Shown here: positions 1 to 11,319 of the stretch, piece by piece
Numbering within the stretch: position 1 is the stretch's first letter
Layout: each line of letters begins with the position of its first letter
Assembly: GCA_027919835.1 (NCBI GenBank)
Contig: JANVFP010000007.1
Location: 1,240,001 to 1,304,000, forward strand
Direction of reading: 5' to 3'
From: Lentinula raphanica
Lineage: Eukaryota; Basidiomycota; Agaricomycetes; Agaricales; Omphalotaceae
Length of the DNA: 64,000 nucleotides
Notes under the pieces: model-generated
What the model was told of the DNA's origin: nothing
The model's database searches: none
What the model saw: the letters and a program-made list of their open reading frames with translations, nothing else
Made by a program: the position numbers and the translations under genes

Positions 1-724
1 TCGGCGCCAAATAGTCTTTCGGCGTTCGGCAAGGAAAACCGGCTTACCAATCACGTTTACTGTTTTACCCACGCGTACGAGTGTCGAATTTTTCTGGGCG
101 CTTGTTGCCGTCTAACCTTTTTTCCTCAACACATTATTTTCTCTCAACACACCTCTTCGAACTACCTTGCACCTGCCCTTCTCTATATACGAAGAACCTC
201 CTGACGACGAATACGAACGAACGGCCGAAGAAAGGAGAAAAGGAGAAAAGAAGAAAGGAGAAGAGGAGCTTACGCATACCACGACGAATCAGACGAGGAT
301 AAAACGAGGATTCAAACGAGCTGAGATAGAGGAAAGCTTGACGAAGAATTGAGCCTCGGGAGAATATTCGCAATATTTGGAGAGAGGTCAACGACTACGA
401 CGAGATTTGGGACGTCCAACGAAGGACGAAGAACGAAGAACGAAGAACGAAGGAGAGAGTCAAACGAGGATACTGTATATTCCACGGACTCACGACTCCG
501 GATATCAGAAACCAGATCACCCGATACCGATTTACGCCAGACGACAAAATCCGACCGTCCCAAGGCAGAGTACAGACGAGAGACCGGTAAAAAGATCCTA
601 ATCTCGACGATATAATTGTCTAATTAAGGGTACGTGTTTTACTGTTTTTCTAAAGAGGAGGAGGTATTCACTGAAAGAATCTTCGAACACGCAGATAACG
701 TTACGTAGAGAAACGACAGAAACG
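1..724 (+). promoter_or_regulatory. Upstream region and 5' leader of the deubiquitinase gene
   Basis: No convincing gene is seen here. The sequence leads into the ATG at 725. A TATA-like stretch (tctatatacg) lies near 181-190, and purine-rich GAAGGA/ACGAAG runs fill 215-460. The transcription start cannot be fixed from sequence alone. Short overlapping frames in this stretch have low-complexity content and no recognisable domain, so they are not called as genes. Confidence 0.4.
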
Positions 725-3700
725 ATGGACAGAACGACGACGAGGACGAGTTTCGCTCATGTGCTTACGAACGCACCGAACGCACCGAACGGACAGATTC
801 ATTCATATCCACATCCACAACCACATCCACAACCACAACCACATCCTCAATTACAACCACAACCACAACCATTCTCGCAAATCCATCCGCAAACCCAGTC
901 GCATCCGCATCCCCATTCGCAAGCTCAAACTCAACCCTATCCGCATACAAAATACACCGCAGCTCCGAGTTACGCATCTTACGCATCTCAGGCTTCTTAC
1001 GCAACACATGCCTCTTACCTCTCTCACACCGAACCGCCGTCAATACCCAACGGCCACATTTATCCCTCTCCTCTCCAGGCTTCTCCTGCCTTGGCCTCCG
1101 GATCCCATCCGAATCCCATACCTAACGGCCACAGCCTCACCGTTAGCCACAGCCAATCCGTACACTCAAACGGAGTGAACCACACTCACGAGCTCGGGCA
1201 CGAGCATCATGAGCAGCACGACTCATACTCAAAAATCCCAGATGCCAACGAGGCCTCGTCTGCGTGGTTCAGACCCTGGGAAGGGTGGAGGGGGCATTAT
1301 GACGAGGATGAGAATGAAGGTTTGAAGAGGTATTCGAAGCCGCAGCCATCGACGAGTTCGAACGTTATGAATGGGTTCGCGATAGTAGGGGATTCTGAGG
1401 CTACGTTCACATCGTCCACGTCCAGGTCTATACCGGATACATCTGCATCTTCACCAAGTCCACCAAGCACACCAACTACACCTACGACACCGATATCAAA
1501 AATACACCCGACATTCAAACCATCCCCGCCGTACCCGTACCCGATCCGTACGAGAAGGACGAACGATCCGAGGGATGCGCCGGGCTTAGCGTTTTCGAGG
1601 GTTTTGTTTGATTTACCTGTGGGGGATCTCGCGTCTTCAGTGCAATCTGGGGCTGATGGCCGTAAAGAGAGTAAAGAGACTACAGAGGCTACAGAAACTA
1701 CAGAGAGTAAAGAGATCATAGAGACGAGATCATCTACGTCTACCCCTCCTCCTCCTACCTCGCATTCTGTGACAACGGAGACGGAACCAGGTACGATTTT
1801 GGTGGGTTCTACGTCCTCGTCAAAACACTCACGACCGTCTACGCCAGCACGTTCTCCGTCTCCGTCTCCCTCCTCATCCATATCTTCTACTCCGTTCGCT
1901 ACACCCTCTCAATCTTCAATAACCGCTGTCTCTGCATCTGTACCCGCATCCACACCTACCCCTACATCTACACCTCCGGTAGCCAAAAAATCCTGGGCGT
2001 CCCTCCTCCGTTCTTCCTCTCCTTCGTCGCCTTCTTCCCTTTCCTCCTCCCACTCCTCTACAGCGTCTCCCTCATCGGCAACTTCTCCTTCGACAGGAGG
2101 ACGACAACGACTCCGGACCTCGTCAGTCGTGGGGACTTCTGTCCCCGCTTCCGCTTCCTCCACTTCAAGTACGGAAAACAGCGTACTGGATAAGAAGAGG
2201 AAGGAGTTGTTGAGTCTGCTGAGTTCGCGCGTGTCCCTTCCCTCTTCGAATGAGGGCAAGATGCACCCTCGAGGACTAATAAACACTGGAAACATGTGTT
2301 TCGCGAACTCTGTGTTGCAGATGTTAATTTATACGCCCGAGTTTGCTGCATTGGTCGAGGCGTTGGGGAGGGTTGCGAGTTCGGGAAAAGGGGGAGAAGG
2401 AGCGGTAGGAGCGGTTGCAGGAATCGAAACACCGTTGGTGGATGCGACGGTGGAATTTTTGGGCCTACATCAGGAACAACAGGCATCTTCGTCTTCGTCG
2501 TCATCGTCATCCACAACGACCACTACTACCATCCCATCGTCTAACCCAACACCGTCTTCGTCTTCGCACGACCCCTTCTGCCCATTCATCCCCTCCCCGA
2601 TCTACACCGCGCTCAAATCTAAACCTCAATTTGACCATATGCCCATGAACGGTGCACAACAAGAGGACGCCGAGGAGTTTCTGGGATTTTTCCTTGATGG
2701 ACTGGAGGAGGAGCTGGGGAAGTTAAGAGTAGCATTGGATGTGGGAAAGGGGAAGGGCAAAGAGAGAGAGGATAAAGATTATGAAGAAGTCAGAACAGAA
2801 GGGTTGGAGGCACAAGCGGACTCGGAAGACGGCTGGGTCCAAGTAGGCAAAAACAGTCGCTCGACCACAGTCCTCGCCCATACATCCTGCTCCACCTCCA
2901 CCCCTCCCTCTCCACTCACACACATATTCACTGGCCACTTCCGGTCTACCATTCGAATCCGGGGACACAAAGAAGACCGAGCGACACTCGAGGAATGGCG
3001 GAGTCTTCGTTTGGATATACAGAGTCCGGGTATACATTCTATACAGGATGCGTTGAGCGCGTTGGCGCAGCCTCAGACTCTCAATCTGACCACACCACAA
3101 AAACAAGAGGTGGAGGCGTCACAGCAAGTGTTAATCGAGAGTCTGCCACCGGTGTTGGTGGTTCAGCTGAAGCGGTTCCAGTACGTCCCTACTTCCACCC
3201 TCACCTCTCATGAACGGAACGAAGACGAGGACGAACGCGGGAACCACGGAACCTCATCCTCATCCTCATCGACATCCATAGGAGTCAACGGAGGCTCGTC
3301 TGTAGGCGGAAATGGAGGTGCGAACGGAGCAAGAGGAACGGGAGTAAGCGGAGCAGGAATAGGAAGCGTAATCAAAATAACCAAACAAATCACCTTCGGA
3401 CCTGAACTCGTGGTCGGTACAGACGTGTTGAGTGTCAAGGCGAGAGCAGAGGCTGGGTTGATTGGTGGTTTAGGGAATAGGGTAGGTGTTACAGGAGGGG
3501 TAAAAAGTGCTGGAGGAGGAGCATGGGGAAATGCAAGAGGAGTGAGATATAAGCTTTTCGGAGGTACGTCTCTTTATCTCTTTCTCTCTCCTTCGTTCAT
3601 TCCCCGTATTGATATCTGTTCTCTCTTGGCCTTGTGCAGTCATCTACCACCACGGTCTTTCAGCTGAAGGTGGACATTATACAATTGATGTTTTGCATCC

Positions 3701-3881
3701 TCTTCCCTCACTATCATCCTCCCCCTCCTCGTTGTCATCTTCAACATCATCTTGGATCCACATCGACGACGACCTAGTCACGCCCATATCACCAGCCGAT
3801 GTCTTTTCCTTATCCCCCTCCGCAGGGTATACAACGACGAATGGCCGGTGTCCATATTTGCTGTTCTACCATCGGATGTAG
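725..3881 (+). CDS. Ubiquitin carboxyl-terminal hydrolase, USP10/Ubp3-like
   Basis: Cysteine protease (C19 family) that removes ubiquitin from proteins. Two exons are read, 725-3563 and 3640-3881 (GTACGT..GCAG intron), giving about 1026 residues. The first ~500 residues are low complexity, starting with His/Pro/Gln repeats. The Cys box GLINTGNMCFANSVLQ places the nucleophile at about Cys525. LVVQLKRF follows near residue 815. The His box GLSAEGGHYT (about His959) and the C-terminal PYLLFYHR lie after the intron, and the splice restores VIYHHGLSAEGGHY exactly. The PRGLINTGN wording is closest to fungal Ubp3 and animal USP10, which work with the cofactor Bre5/G3BP; that assignment is from family memory. 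A long Ser/Gly-rich insert lies between the LKRF segment and the His box. The reading is clean with no lesion. The 3' end and its flank are duplicated at 10.1-11.2 kb. Confidence 0.92.
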
Positions 3882-4413
3882 TTTGCATGAGTTTTGTTTC
3901 ATAGTTTTTTTGTGTTCTTTGTTTGATAGTTTGATAGTGTGACCATTTTTTTTGATTTCTATCGTCCTGCTTCTTTTTTCATCCAAATTCATTATGTTCA
4001 TTTCCTCTTCTGTTTGGTTTTGATTGCACAGTTAGTACTCAAGGTTGAGTTGACTAGTTACATGTTACACTCTATATACATACATACTTGGTGCTCACCA
4101 CATAGTTCTCTTTTCTCATTGACAATGTTGCACAACATAAAATATAACTCACACAGAAAGGAAAACCAAGGCTTGAACTGGTGAAGCTACACAGGGTAAT
4201 TAGCCACAGGAGTTGGGAAATAGTGAGCCTTGACATTGAAAGTTTGCAAGGTTGAGTACTAGTGAGTATGGACAACCATGTTAGTATTTTTATCATCAGA
4301 TGTAGTTTGCATGTATTCTTGTTTGATAGTCTTTCATTTAACAAGTAGTTCAATATTCACATTAAACCCCTATTCATGATTTCTGTTGATTTCTGCTCTT
4401 TTGTTCCCTTTCA
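3882..4413 (+). repeat. 3' flank of the deubiquitinase gene, first copy of a duplication
   Basis: No gene is seen. This stretch is colinear with 10727-11215: shared stretches include the text around 4026-4110 (a TTGCACAGTTAGTACTCAAG word, then a run ending TATATACAT) and 4310-4370 (AAGTAGTTCAA..ATTC). The two copies carry small indels and roughly 10-15 percent differences by eye. The similarity stops where the inverted-repeat element begins at 4414. Confidence 0.75.
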
Positions 4414-4485
4414 ACACTTCAGGCACCCTTAAATCCTGCCGACTTAGGGGGGATTACCCACCAAATACCCGTACCTAATGGGGGG

Positions 4486-4975
4486 GATTACCGGGCAATT
4501 ACCCAATGGGTATTACCCAGACTGGGTAATACCCTGCCTCTAGTGCCAGGGGTCCTTGTCAGGTATTACCCAAGTTGGTAATACCTTACCAGTATATAAT
4601 CATACTGCAATTGGTCAGTGCATGTAGTATGAGGCTTTTATGCATAGTCATATGCAGTATCTTAGCTCACAATTCTTTGTAAAATCAAAATACCACTTTC
4701 TATGGGTAATACCATCAATGGGTAATACCACTCACTAGGAATTTCATTGATAGGCAGAAGGCTGCCACTGAAAGATAATACCAAGGATGGGTAATACCTT
4801 AGCTCGGTAATACCATTGAGTAATACCACCATTGGGTATTACCTTAGCTGGGTATTACCATAGTTGGGTAATACCATTAGATGGGTAATACCACCATTGG
4901 GTATTACCTTAGCTGGGTATTACCATAGTTGGGTAATACCATTAGGTGGGTAATACCATAGGTGGGTAATAACAG
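4486..4975 (+). repeat. Subterminal array of GGTAATACC words, left arm
   Basis: About twenty copies of the 9-mer GGTAATACC or its reverse complement GGTATTACC occur in this arm with irregular spacing and both orientations, often as GGGTAATACC or TGGGTAATACCA. A mirror array occupies 7140-7620. Subterminal short repeats are commonly transposase binding sites, which is the likely role. Confidence 0.8.
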
Positions 4976-7139
4976 TTCATGCAATGTGCTAGAAACCACA
5001 GGTGAATTCAAAAATAGCCATAGTGAGGTACTAGCTAGCTCAGGGACATCAAAATTACCTAAAAGGAAATTGGTCAAAAATAAAACTTGATCTCATCAGG
5101 TAGTGAAAAATCTGAAAAAAATCATAAAAATACTCAAAAAATTCAGGGTTGCTTTGTTGGCCCTGAAAATGCAAAATTAAAAAAATACGCGACAAGTGTA
5201 AAAAATTTCATCACTTCAAATCATACCAGAACTACCAAGCATTATATATAGATGATCTATATGCTATTTTTAGCACACCTAGCACCCTCAAACACTCAGA
5301 TAGCCTATATCATTCAATATATTTACTATACTCAATGTTTATTACACTTAACACAGTCAACAAAAAAAAAACCTTGTAACAGTAACATGTGTGTTATGCT
5401 TAACACACTGAACAATGAAAAACTCCAGAACAGTGTTATACTTAACACACTTGACTCAATATACTGAATAATGATAAAAACTCGGAATGGTGCTCATGTG
5501 TATTATACTTAACAATTAAAAAAATTCAGAACCGTGTTACTGCATCATGTTATACTCAACACACTTTATCAATGAATATAACACACTTAACAATCAAAAC
5601 CTCGGAGTAGTGTTATCACTCATTATACTTTTACACTCAACACACTTCATCAGTAAGTATAACACACCTCTAATGTAACATTGTTATACTATAACCCACT
5701 TATAACAAAGAGTTTTGGGCGCTTATGGGCGCTTATTTGGTGTTTTTGAGTCGAAATTGATTAATAGCACACTCAATAATTTTTGTGTGGGCTCTATATT
5801 GTGTCAGGATATTGTCTATATCATATTGCTCTAGATACAATCTGGAGAACTCAAAAACATAGCCTGTAGGGCTGAATATATTATGATCTTCCATGATTTA
5901 AGGGTGTTTTATGCAAATGACAATGCATACAACCATGTTATGAAGTCAAACTGTTACTGGGTGGTGCAAAGAGTCATCCTACAATCTATTCTATGCTAAC
6001 TGTATGTGATACAGCTAAGAGATCTGTAATGGGGGTCATAGAATATGACATCTATTGTTACATGTAAGTGTAGACATCCATAGTGTACATGAAACATGTA
6101 CATGTATATCACAGAGTCCACCTTTCATGATAGCTATTTGAATCATGTACAGACACTGCCAGTAGACTGTAGGAGTGATTTCCTCATGAACCAGCATCAG
6201 TATACTTGCATTACATGGACATATGCATTGACATTTACATAAAACACTGTTATATCACAAAAGATCACAATATAGCTACCTCCAGATGTTGAATTTTCAA
6301 GTTCTCTGAATTGTATCTAGAGGAATATGGTATGAACGACATTTTGACACAATATAAAGGCCACACAAAAATTGTTGAGTGTGCTATTAATGAATTTCGA
6401 CTCAAAAACCCCAAATAAGCGCTCATAAGCGCCCAAAACTCGTTGTTATATGTGTGTTATAGTATAACAATGTTCCATTGAAGGTGTTTCATACTTACTG
6501 ATGAAGTCTGTTGAGTGTAATAAGCATAATAATTGCTAACACACTGAATACTCAACACACTCACTATCATTAATAAGTGTGTTGAGTGTGTTGAGTATAA
6601 AACACATGAACACTGTTCCAAGGTTTTGCATTGTTAAGTGTTTCAAGTGTGTTAAGTATAATACACAGGAACACTGTTCCGAGGTTTTTCATTGTTAAGT
6701 GTGATAAGTGTGTTTTTTTAGACCAATTTCCTTTTTAGGAAATTTTGATGTCCCTGAGCTAGCTAGTACCTCACTATGGCTATTTTTGAATTCACCTGTG
6801 GTTTCTAGCACATCAAGATAAATGATGTCATACAATGTATTTTTCTATTCAAAAATACAATAACCTAAAAAGAAAACTGATGATGTAATGATATAACCCT
6901 AATGTACTCAATTTTATGATTGTTGTAAACATAGTTACTTCACAGAGTGCAAAATTATATTGCTTCAAGCTTGTTAGGTATACAGTGAAGTATGTTATAT
7001 CTATACTATATTGATGAACTGAGATCAGTTTGCTAAAAAGTATATGAAGGACAAGTTTTTCAATTGTCAACTGTAATGAGTGTACAATGCATAACAAGCA
7101 GTAATACTGTTTCAAATCAATTTAATTTATTGTTGACTG

Positions 7140-7620
7140 CATGAACTGTTATTACCCACCTAATGGTATTACCCACCTATGGTATTACCTACCTAATGGT
7201 ATTACCCAACTATGGTATTACCCAGCTAATGGTATTACCCAACTATGGTAATACCCAGCTAAGGTAATACCCAGCTAACACCATTGGGTATTACCCAGCT
7301 AAGGTAATACCCAATGGTGGTATTACCCATCCTTGGTATTATCTTTCAGTGGCAGCCTTCTGCCTATCAATGAAATTCCTAGTGAGTGGTATTACCCATT
7401 GATGGTATTACCCATAGAAAGTGGTATTTTGATTTTACAAAGAATTGTGAGCTAAGATACTGCATATGACTATGCATAAAAGCCTCATACTACATGCACT
7501 GACCAATTGCAGTATGATTATATACTGGTAAGGTATTACCAACTTGGGTAATACCTGACAAGGACCCCTGGCACTAGAGGCAGGGTATTACCCAGTCTGG
7601 GTAATACCCATTGGGTAATT
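7140..7620 (-). repeat. Subterminal array of GGTATTACC words, right arm
   Basis: Inverted counterpart of the 4486-4975 array. The order of the words is largely mirrored, with a few local expansions such as the run at 7150-7320. Confidence 0.8.
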
Positions 7621-7703
7621 GCCCGGTAATCCCCCCCATTAGGTACGGGTATTTGGTGGGTAATCCCCCCTAAGTCGGCAGGATTTAAGGGTGCCTGAAG
7701 TGT

Positions 7704-8994
7704 CCGCGGAATAGTAGTGGTCTCCCCAAGTTAATGAGATAGACTTGTAACAGTGGTTGATCTCGCGGATCAGGTAGGTCTGGTCCGTAGCTTTCGAACG
7801 GTATGCATATAGCCTGGTGTTCTGGGGCGGACAACGAAGGTAAATGCTTCAGAAGTGTTTTCCGTAGGTTTCTGCGCGTTTCCGTGAGTGCTGGTCAAAG
7901 CTGTACATAGCAGACGCTATATCCCAGTTTAGAACTTGAACATATGCATGTTTCCACTGCGGGTTTCACCCGTATTGCCACGGAAATGCTAGATCATCAT
8001 GTTTCCGACGGTTTCCGCCACTTTGCATAGGGTTTCCGTGTGGTAACTCGTCCGGATAGGTTCTCATCGTGTCTGATCTGCTAGATCAAGTGAAATTTCC
8101 GTCATCACAGCCAAGTACCAAACTCAGTTGTGCCGATCTGGCAGATCTTGATACTAAGTCAGTATTCCCTTGGTGTGCTCGTACCAGTAGTCAGCATTCT
8201 TGAAGGATCCCTGACCAAGGGTGCGAGCAATAGCTCTAAGTGGATATTCATGGCTGATCCTGCCAAAGGATCTGTATCCTAGCTTATACTGATACAAGTT
8301 TGACTGCTAGTTCGGGCTCACTACAGTCCTTATTGATACTATGCAACGGTCTAAGTCGATCTTTTTGATCATTGCACGCCTGCGCGGAAAAACCGCGCAA
8401 CAGCGGTACCGTGGATTAGTGCAAAAAGGGTTTGCCGGGGCTTGTGTTGTCATTGTGGACGACTAAACGGAGCGTCATCAGGCCGAGGATGACGAAAATG
8501 AGTCGATGAACGGAGAAATGGGAAAACGAGGTGGTGGAGACAAGGTTGACAAGGCGGAGCCGGGGTTTTAGCACAGAAAAAGCGGTTCCGAGGTTAGTTG
8601 GGGTCCCTGGGAACCGGATATGCATGGAAAGGATCGGAAATCATCGACGCGAGTCGACGATTGTTCCATCCTGACGACGGAACGTCGTTAGTCTGGATGT
8701 AATCCGTTCATTGAACGGATTACGCACCAATAAGGATATTGGCTGGCAGACCGTGTCCTCGCGGTCTCCAGCCCTCTAAGGTCGTTCCTCGTCGTCTTCA
8801 CCACCCTGCTAGCCCGTCCTGATGTTCTTGGTGTTGCTCCATTGGTTCCATCGCGTTGGGAGGTCGAGGATGAAGAGGGGAGATGGGAGCGAGGAGAGAG
8901 GATGAGCGTGGGAGAAGGAAAAGACGGCGCTTCCACAATTGGATGCCGAGATGCCAAATAAGCGCCAGCTCGGCGTAGGCTCGGCTAACAATCA
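7704..8994. other. Interval without a recognisable gene
   Basis: The first half contains repeated TTTCCG-type words (7850-8100) and no long frame. On the minus strand, 8700-8995 has two short overlapping frames rich in Ser/Pro/Arg and nothing recognised. The stretch is more GC-rich than the flanking repeats and may be the body of an old retroelement that starts at the LTR-like end near 9131, but no reverse transcriptase or integrase motif is seen. Confidence 0.4.
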
Positions 8995-9131
8995 TAGGGG
9001 TTTGTGAAGCTTGTTAAGGCCTAGGAAAATGAGGAAAAATACAGAAAAATAGGGAAAAATGCCAGAGATATTCAGAGAATATTTGAGAAAATTGTGGGGG
9101 TGGTAGAGACCATGTTATGCTTCATAACAGT
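8995..9131 (-). mobile_element. LTR-like terminus, related to 63487-63600
   Basis: Read on the minus strand from 9131 the sequence opens TGTTATGAAGCATAACA, a self-complementary TG start. It stays similar for about 100 bp to the plus-strand sequence that starts at 63487. Fungal LTRs often start with such a TGTTA palindrome. The inner end and a second LTR were not found, so this is a fragment or a solo terminus. Confidence 0.45.
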
Positions 9132-9774
9132 CGACTCCCTAATCCCGGGGGAACACCTAGTGAGCACCTGGAACGTAACCCCCTTCGTGAAGATAGACGG
9201 TATTGGCCATATAGAAGTAACGGAATTCAGGGAGTGGCTCTTTGTGAATGCTCCTACTCTGAAAGCCTCAGTCATAGCCCGGACAAAAGAGCAAAGATAC
9301 GCGGGCGGCAGACTAGTTTGAGTTAACAGATCCATTTACGTCAAATTCTGGGATCGGCAACATGCTTCGTCCTTCTGGCATGCCTTCCAAGGCAAGGAAG
9401 TAATGGGCAAGAGCATGAGGATAGACGGACGGAAGATGGAAGAATTTAAGGGTCTCAAGAAAAAGGACATCATTGACTACTGGGACATTGAACTGGCCGG
9501 AAAGCTCAATCCTCTTGCGAACAGAATCAAGGATTCCTTACTTAACAGGATGTCGGATCCTCCTCCCACAGATACAAGTAAAGGTTCCCTCTTTCACCGA
9601 CTTTCCGATCCTCCTCGCTTTGCAAAACGACCCATCTCCGAAGATCTAGTAGAGGAGACGGAACCTCAAGCTGTAGGGTTAGAAAGGGACTTATCTGGAA
9701 GGATAATGACCAAGACCAGAAGAGGAGGGGTAGCATGGAGGAGGGTTCAGGAGAGATTTGGAGACATGATATGA
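9094..9774 (+). pseudogene. Unrecognised ORF interrupted by one TGA
   Basis: A single frame runs from 9094 to the TGA at 9772-9774 and is interrupted only at 9319-9321 (GTT TGA GTT). The open part has protein-like composition: a VKFWDRQHASSFWHAF segment resembling an RRM or gag-like core, a basic stretch, and two copies of a RxSDPP motif (NRMSDPP, HRLSDPP) in the C-terminal third. The first ~38 bases overlap the LTR-like terminus, so the true 5' end has probably been replaced. I do not recognise the family; repeated RLSDPP motifs occur in some fungal retroelement gag-like proteins, which is a weak hint only. Confidence 0.4.
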
Positions 9775-10109
9775 GATTTTCGTCTTGATACGGCTCGCTT
9801 AAGTTGCGCATGGGGGGGCTCTGTGAAGGGTATACAGTATGATTGAGTAGTAAGACATGCTTAACTAGTTGCTTCGCGTCGGACAGTAGCGTCTGTCTGA
9901 CATTATGTAATACATTCTGCTTTAATCGTTACTTCCATGGTGTGAACACCACTCGGGTCCCACAGCAATGCTCTACTTGGCCGTGCACCCATCACTGCAT
10001 CCCTATGAAGGGTGACATCGTCTCAAGGATAGAGTTACAATCCTCCTTTCGCCGGATCACGATTTGACTACCCGTCTACCAGCCATAGTAGTCGGAGTCA
10101 CCAATTAAC

Positions 10110-10726
10110 ACCACTGCTTCACACTCATCGACATCCATAGGAGTCAACGGAGGCTCGTCTGTAGGTGGAAGTGAAAATGGAACTGGAGGAACTGGAGCAG
10201 GAGGTACAGGTGGAACAGGTGGAACAGGGATAGGAAGCATGATAAAGATAACCAAACAGATCACGTTCAGACCAGAGCTTGTGGTTGGTAAAGACGTGTT
10301 GAGTGTGAAGGCAAGAGCGGAGGCGGGGTTGATTGGGGGTTTAGCCTGAAATAGAGGTGCTATAGGCGGGAGTGTAGGGGTAAAAAGTGCCAGAGGAGGA
10401 GCATGGGGAAATGCAAGAGGAGTGAGATATAAGCTTTTTGGAGGTACGTCTCTTTATCTCTATCTCTCTCTCCTTTGTTCATTCCCCATATCGATATCTG
10501 TTCAGGTGGTCTCTCAGCTGAAGGGGGGCATTATACAGTTGATGTGTTGCATCCTCTTCCCTCAGTATCATCATCTGCCTCATCATCTGTATCTTCGTGG
10601 ACATGCATCGATGATGACATAGTCATGCCCATCTCGCCTGCTGACATTTTCTCATTTTCCCCGTCCACAGGGTATACAACAATGAACGGATGGTGTCCAT
10701 ATTTGTTGTTCTATCATCAGATATAG
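10110..10726 (+). pseudogene. Partial duplicate of the deubiquitinase C-terminus
   Basis: From about 10125 the sequence matches the deubiquitinase at 3270-3881: the STSIGVNGGSSVGG region, KITKQITF.PELVVG, VRYKLFG, the intron donor GTACGTCTCTTTATCTC, and the His box GLSAEGGHYTVDV through PYLLFYHQ. The Cys box and everything upstream are absent. An in-frame TGA sits at 10347-10349, and the exon junction lacks the VIYHH residues. Without a catalytic Cys it cannot be a protease. Downstream similarity continues to about 11215, so the duplicated segment is roughly 1.1 kb. It lies in the same orientation about 6.8 kb from the source copy. Confidence 0.85.
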
Positions 10727-11215
10727 TTTTTCTCTTGTGTTCATTTTGTGTTTCTTTTGTTCTGATAATTTGATAGTGTGACTTTTTTTATGATTTCTAT
10801 CTTGTCCTGCTTCTTTTTTCATCCAAACTATTTTGTTCATTTCCCTCTCTGTTTGGTTTTGATTGCACAGTTAGTACTCAAGCTTGAGTTGACTAGTTAC
10901 ATGTTACACTCTATATACATATATACTTGGTGCTTACCAGATAGTTCTCTTTTCTCATGGACAACATAAACTATAACTCCTACAGAAAGGAAAATCAAGA
11001 CTTGAACTGGTGAAGTTACACAGTGTAGATAGCTAAAGGAGATCATTGATGTTGAACATTTGCAAGGTTGAGTACTAGCGAGTAAGTCTGTATTTGTTGT
11101 TTTATCATTGGTAGTTTGCATGTATTTTTGTCTTGTAGTGTTTTATTTGATAAGTAGTTCAACATTCATATTCAACCCTTATTCTTGATTTCTGTTCATT
11201 CTGTTTTATTCCGTT
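10727..11215 (+). repeat. 3' flank of the duplicated deubiquitinase fragment
   Basis: Colinear with 3882-4413 as described for the first copy. It contains no gene. It ends shortly before the 3' end of the minus-strand NLR-like gene at 11320. Confidence 0.75.
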
Positions 11216-11319
11216 CTGACATTTGCTGTCCTATTCTACTTGCATTACAAGTACTTATACTCAGAATACACTTGGTGCTCAATATGAATCACTACATAGT
11301 GTTCTCCTTCCTCTCATCC

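Larger units (their letters stand above)
4414..7703. mobile_element. Long-inverted-repeat (foldback) element with GGTAATACC arrays
   Basis: The ends are inverted copies: ACACTTCAGGCACCCTTAAA at the left and its complement ending ...GGGTGCCTGAAGTGT at the right. The outer arms (4414-4990 and 7130-7703) pair over about 570 bp and hold dozens of GGTAATACC/GGTATTACC words. Inside sits a second inverted pair (about 4990-5230 with 6720-6830, and GAGTTTTGGGCGCTTATGGG at 5710 with its complement at 6415-6440). This inner part is related to the foldback elements further right. No open frame of gene quality is present. No clear target duplication flanks it, so one side may have been rearranged. The superfamily is unknown; ends beginning CACTT hint at a CACTA-like group but do not prove it. 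Confidence 0.8.

Noticed and set aside
1297..2516. Minus-strand frames of 194, 128 and 152 codons opposite the deubiquitinase
   Set aside because: Shadows of the Ser/Thr/Pro-rich coding strand; the plus-strand reading has the catalytic boxes.
4486..4975. CRISPR-like array
   Set aside because: The words are 9-10 bp, irregularly spaced and in both orientations within transposon arms; this is a eukaryotic genome.
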